Shown: one piece after another, positions 33,945-36,705 of the stretch
Layout: each line of letters starts with the position of its first letter
Position numbering within the stretch: the stretch's first letter is position 1
Assembly: GCA_028280735.1 (NCBI GenBank)
Contig: JANQLH010000269.1
Span: 1-36,705 of the forward strand
Source of the DNA: SAR324 cluster bacterium
Lineage (GTDB): Bacteria > SAR324 > XYD2-FULL-50-16
Direction: 5' to 3'
DNA: 36,705 nt
Made by a program: the position numbers and the translations under genes
Notes under the pieces: model-generated
Told to the model about the DNA's origin: nothing
Databases searched by the model: none
What the model saw: only the letters and a program-made list of their open reading frames with translations

Positions 33945-34874
33945 GTGACCATTTTAAATGACACTCCCTTGGTTTCGGTAATAATGCCGGCTTACAACGC
34001 TGAAACGACTATTGCAGAATCGATTCAATCGGTAATCGATCAGACTTATCAAAACTGGGAATTAATTATTGTCGATGATGGTTCCACCGATGAAACGAGT
34101 CAAATCGCAGAATCTTACAAAGAAAAGAGAATTCGATTAATCAAAAAAGCAAATTCGGGTGTTGCAGACACACGAAATCTCGCTATTCAATGGTCATCTG
34201 GATCACTTGTAGCTTTTCTGGACTCCGATGATTTATGGATGTCAGATAAATTAGAAAAACAAGTAGAATTCTTCATTTCTAACAATAACATTTTTGGGCT
34301 TGTGCACACCGGCTATATCGAGTTCGATAAAATCCGTGAATTCAACCCAAAACCTTTTAAACATGTAAGTAAAAGAGATATATCCGGAAATGTTACAAGC
34401 CAATTGATGATTCATGATTTTGTTGCAACACTCACAGTTATGGTAAGAAAAGAGGTTTTCGATGAAGTTGGTTTATTCGATTTAAATTTTAACGGTACCG
34501 AAGACTGGGATTTGTGGATTAGAATTGCCCAAAAATATCGTTTTGGTTTCATCGATTTACCATTGGCCAAATATCGATTGAATCCAATAGGACTATCAAA
34601 AACAATTAACAAATTTGAAAAAGAACTTTGGAAAGTAGTTAACAAGCACCTTTTAGCATCCGATCTGGATAGAAGTAAGAAGAATAAAGGTCTTTGGTTG
34701 TATTTCAGACATATGGCTCATAGTTATGCCAAATCTAATAATCCTGAAATAGCTTTTTCTTTTCTTGTTAAGGCAATAAAATGCCGACCAACTAATATCT
34801 ATAATATTGCCTCGATGTTTTATTTGTTGTATCTGAAGTTTTTAATATGCTTACAGACAAAAAAATTAAGATAA
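33945..34874 (+). CDS. Family 2 glycosyltransferase
   Basis: The 309-residue protein starts at GTG and carries the GT-A core: PLVSVIMPAYNAETTIAESI, IIVDDGSTDET, then the metal-binding FLDSDDLW (DSDD 93-96) and TEDWDLWIRIA near 190, which supplies the usual catalytic ED. It adds a sugar from an NDP donor, probably in surface polysaccharide synthesis. A short hydrophobic C-terminal stretch (MFYLLYLKFLICL) may attach it to the membrane. Base use is more AT-rich than in ligA-trkA, as for the two genes to the right. Confidence 0.92.
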   Translation: MTILNDTPLVSVIMPAYNAETTIAESIQSVIDQTYQNWELIIVDDGSTDETSQIAESYKEKRIRLIKKANSGVADTRNLAIQWSSGSLVAFLDSDDLWMSDKLEKQVEFFISNNNIFGLVHTGYIEFDKIREFNPKPFKHVSKRDISGNVTSQLMIHDFVATLTVMVRKEVFDEVGLFDLNFNGTEDWDLWIRIAQKYRFGFIDLPLAKYRLNPIGLSKTINKFEKELWKVVNKHLLASDLDRSKKNKGLWLYFRHMAHSYAKSNNPEIAFSFLVKAIKCRPTNIYNIASMFYLLYLKFLICLQTKKLR

Positions 34875-34955
34875 CGATATTAATAGTTGTTTATACACAG
34901 AGATTTCGATTTTAAGAACTCACTGTTTTGATTTAGTCACCGTATAACAATTGAT

Positions 34956-36104
34956 TTATCGATCCTCCAAGAATCTCTCAACCATTCTTATCATCCTTTC
35001 AGTATTCGGCTTTTCTTTAAATCTTTCATCAATACTCTCCTGAGGCTTATTTCTTTTCTTTTGTAGTAGTAACAATATTTTTTCCCTGATATCATTAATA
35101 TTCGTTGGATCACAATATAGTGGATACTCTCTAGCTACTTCTCTTGCTACATCAATATCAGAACATAATACCGGCAGTCCATGCTGCTTCGATTCATAAG
35201 TATTTCTACCAAATCCTTCGTATAAGGACAGGTTTAATGCTCCATGGCAAATTTTTGAATATAACAAATCTATTTCTTCAGATGAAAGCACACCACTTAA
35301 AACTACATGTTCAGTCACTTGGTGTTTTGAAAGCAATTTCAATAAAGTTGAATGCTCTTTGTTGTCACCTGTAAAAACGAGTTGCACTGAATTTGAATCA
35401 ACAACTTGGCGATAGGCAGCTAACATTCTGTCAATATTTTTACGGTTTTCAACACCTCCTGTATATAGAAGATACTTATAGCTATTTTTCAGTTTTAGTT
35501 TTTGCTTTAACCTTTGAATCATCAAAGGTTGCCTCTCAGAATTTTGGTTTTTTCTAACGAAAGTACTATACAAGACCGTTATTTGTTTATTTAGAACAAG
35601 GTCTTTAAATCTCTCTACAATACGTTTTTTACCAAACTCTGATCCTGTTATTATGCCTCCAGTTCGTTTCAGATTATGAGGTAATACAAAATATGGAAAC
35701 CACTTCGTATGCCAGTCATAGCACTGATGCAAATCCCAGTAGCAAAGATCATGCACGGTAATTACTGATCTAAACGCATATCGTTTGGGAATTAAGAAAT
35801 CATAATAAGAGCTTATTAACAAATCGGCATCGATTTTTTTAATTGTATTAGGGAAATCAAATAAACCATAAACGATATCCTTAAAATAAGGATGCGGAAG
35901 GAACGATCTGTATGGTATAACTAAATTTGAGCAATTTGCCCAGTTTATTCCGATATTTTTAGAAAGTGGTGTCGGACTAATAAGAACAAAATGATAGTCG
36001 CTTAACAGACTTGTCAAAGCTCTTAGATAAGGTAGGAAATACCCTCTTATGCCACTCACTTTTTGCGAAATTACCTTGCAATCAATAAGTATCTTTTTAA
36101 CCAT
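34956..36104 (-). CDS. Family 4 (GT-B) glycosyltransferase
   Basis: The 382-residue protein has a GT-B layout. The N-terminal Rossmann domain includes a VITVHDLCYWD loop; the C-terminal domain has YLLYTGGVENRKNIDRMLAA, VVLSGVLSSEEIDLLY and the EX7E motif YEGFGRNTYESKQHGLPVLC. It is a retaining sugar transferase of the GT4 type, likely in capsule or O-antigen synthesis; donor and acceptor are unknown. It faces the GT2 gene on its left with an 80-base gap and is followed upstream by the broken GT2-like gene. AT-rich base use suggests acquisition by transfer. Confidence 0.88.
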   Translation of the reverse strand: MVKKILIDCKVISQKVSGIRGYFLPYLRALTSLLSDYHFVLISPTPLSKNIGINWANCSNLVIPYRSFLPHPYFKDIVYGLFDFPNTIKKIDADLLISSYYDFLIPKRYAFRSVITVHDLCYWDLHQCYDWHTKWFPYFVLPHNLKRTGGIITGSEFGKKRIVERFKDLVLNKQITVLYSTFVRKNQNSERQPLMIQRLKQKLKLKNSYKYLLYTGGVENRKNIDRMLAAYRQVVDSNSVQLVFTGDNKEHSTLLKLLSKHQVTEHVVLSGVLSSEEIDLLYSKICHGALNLSLYEGFGRNTYESKQHGLPVLCSDIDVAREVAREYPLYCDPTNINDIREKILLLLQKKRNKPQESIDERFKEKPNTERMIRMVERFLEDR

Positions 36105-36181
36105 GTTAAATTAGTTGAACTTATAAAAAATCCGTATCTAGTAGTTATATCCACAATCTATTAAAAATGAAAAATAAACAT

Positions 36182-36676
36182 TCATTTTCCTCTCAAACGT
36201 GAAATGAACCTTTTAAAATCTGCGATATAAGAAAAAAAAACTGAAAAATCTTTTCCAGTCCAAACCAAAAATCGTTTTAATAATTGTAAATTTGAGAAAT
36301 TCATTGAGTAGTAAAAAGAATCACCGAGCACTGCTCTGAACAAGTTGTGATTCATAAAATAAGTCCCCACCCTTTTCTCAAAAAGCTCCCCTCCATATTC
36401 AACATACATATTAGCTTTTTCATTAAACTCGGAATATATTGGTTGCTTAAATAGAACGGTTGGGACAAGGTAGCATTGATCAGAAAAGACTTGTGTAGTC
36501 AACAAACCATTTTGATTTTTAGAAATAATCCTTGCAACTCTCCTATCTTCAGCGGGAGAAACAGCCTTAATACTTTGATTTTCCTCCACCATTCTAATGG
36601 CCTGTTCTATCCAATTTCCTTCACTGACTTGAATTGAATCACTTGAATAGTGTAATAAATAATCTCCTCTACTCAA
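36182..36676 (-). pseudogene. GT2-like glycosyltransferase, N-terminal part missing at window edge
   Basis: The 164-residue frame starts at a TTG with no ribosome-binding site. Its first residues, SRGDYLLHYSSDS, look like the middle of a GT2 glycosyltransferase (the helix leading to the DxD motif), not a start. The codons just upstream in frame read GGRTLAR, which continues that pattern, but a TAA lies at 36698-36700 in the same frame. The missing N-terminal half must be further right, either in another frame after an indel or gone. The rest (IKAVSPAEDRRVARI, the aromatic FLVWTGKDFSVFFSYIADF) agrees with a GT2-type tail but is poorly conserved. Confidence 0.55.
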
Positions 36677-36705
36677 TCTCGCAAGCGTGCGACCGCCTTA
36701 GAATG

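Noticed and set aside
1-36705. CRISPR arrays, tRNA or rRNA genes, prophage or toxin-antitoxin genes
   Set aside because: No regularly spaced repeats, no GGTTCGA-type tRNA arm, and no recognisable phage or toxin proteins were seen.

Overview
The window looks like an ordinary chromosomal stretch of a Gram-negative bacterium, about 40% G+C by eye. The envelope is diderm: a type II secretion secretin, a periplasmic DsbD-alpha-like protein, a TlpA-type thioredoxin lipoprotein, a TatB-like subunit and a probable outer-membrane barrel. The core genes (quinone-type pyrD, IHF-alpha-like protein, mutM, ligA, trkA, hpf, folK, gloB, apt) fit a proteobacterium-like lineage. A deltaproteobacterial or SAR324-type host is my guess only; there is no rRNA or tRNA to anchor it.

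Layout, left to right. 1-2.0 kb: a minus-strand pair, a FecR-domain secreted protein followed by an Ig-like/beta-barrel protein that stops at the window edge, probably through a one-base indel. 2.0-7.7 kb: an AI-2E-type permease, a 1328-residue coiled-coil protein of unknown function, and a secreted pentapeptide-repeat protein facing it with a 2-base gap. 8.0-12.0 kb: a small membrane protein, a DUF2062 membrane protein, a soluble PAS histidine kinase, and a protein with four tandem helix-turn-helix-like repeats. 12.4-18.2 kb (all minus): a 5'-nucleotidase-family phosphoesterase split by a frameshift at a run of six G, an RsmB-like rRNA methyltransferase, hpf, gloB-folK, a small exported protein, and an IHF-alpha-like gene. 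18.8-24.3 kb (all plus): DsbD-alpha-like protein, mutM overlapping a solute-binding-like protein, gspD, and a MurU-like nucleotidyltransferase. 24.3-30.1 kb (all minus): apt, tatB-like, tlpA-like, cheW-like, a 241-bp MITE-like element inserted at the pyrD stop codon, pyrD, a radical SAM protein, and a 471-residue protein made of nine 48-residue helical repeats. 30.5-33.9 kb: ligA-trkA. 33.9-36.7 kb: an AT-rich glycosyltransferase group that looks like the edge of a surface-polysaccharide locus.

Most genes are housekeeping, with no single large pathway. The parts least explained by known families are the 48-residue repeat protein, the quadruple HTH-repeat protein, the 1328-residue coiled-coil protein and the MITE-like element. 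Two likely frameshifts (one in a G6 run, one in a CCC run) and a third broken gene at the right edge mean assembly indels must be considered before calling pseudogenes or phase variation.
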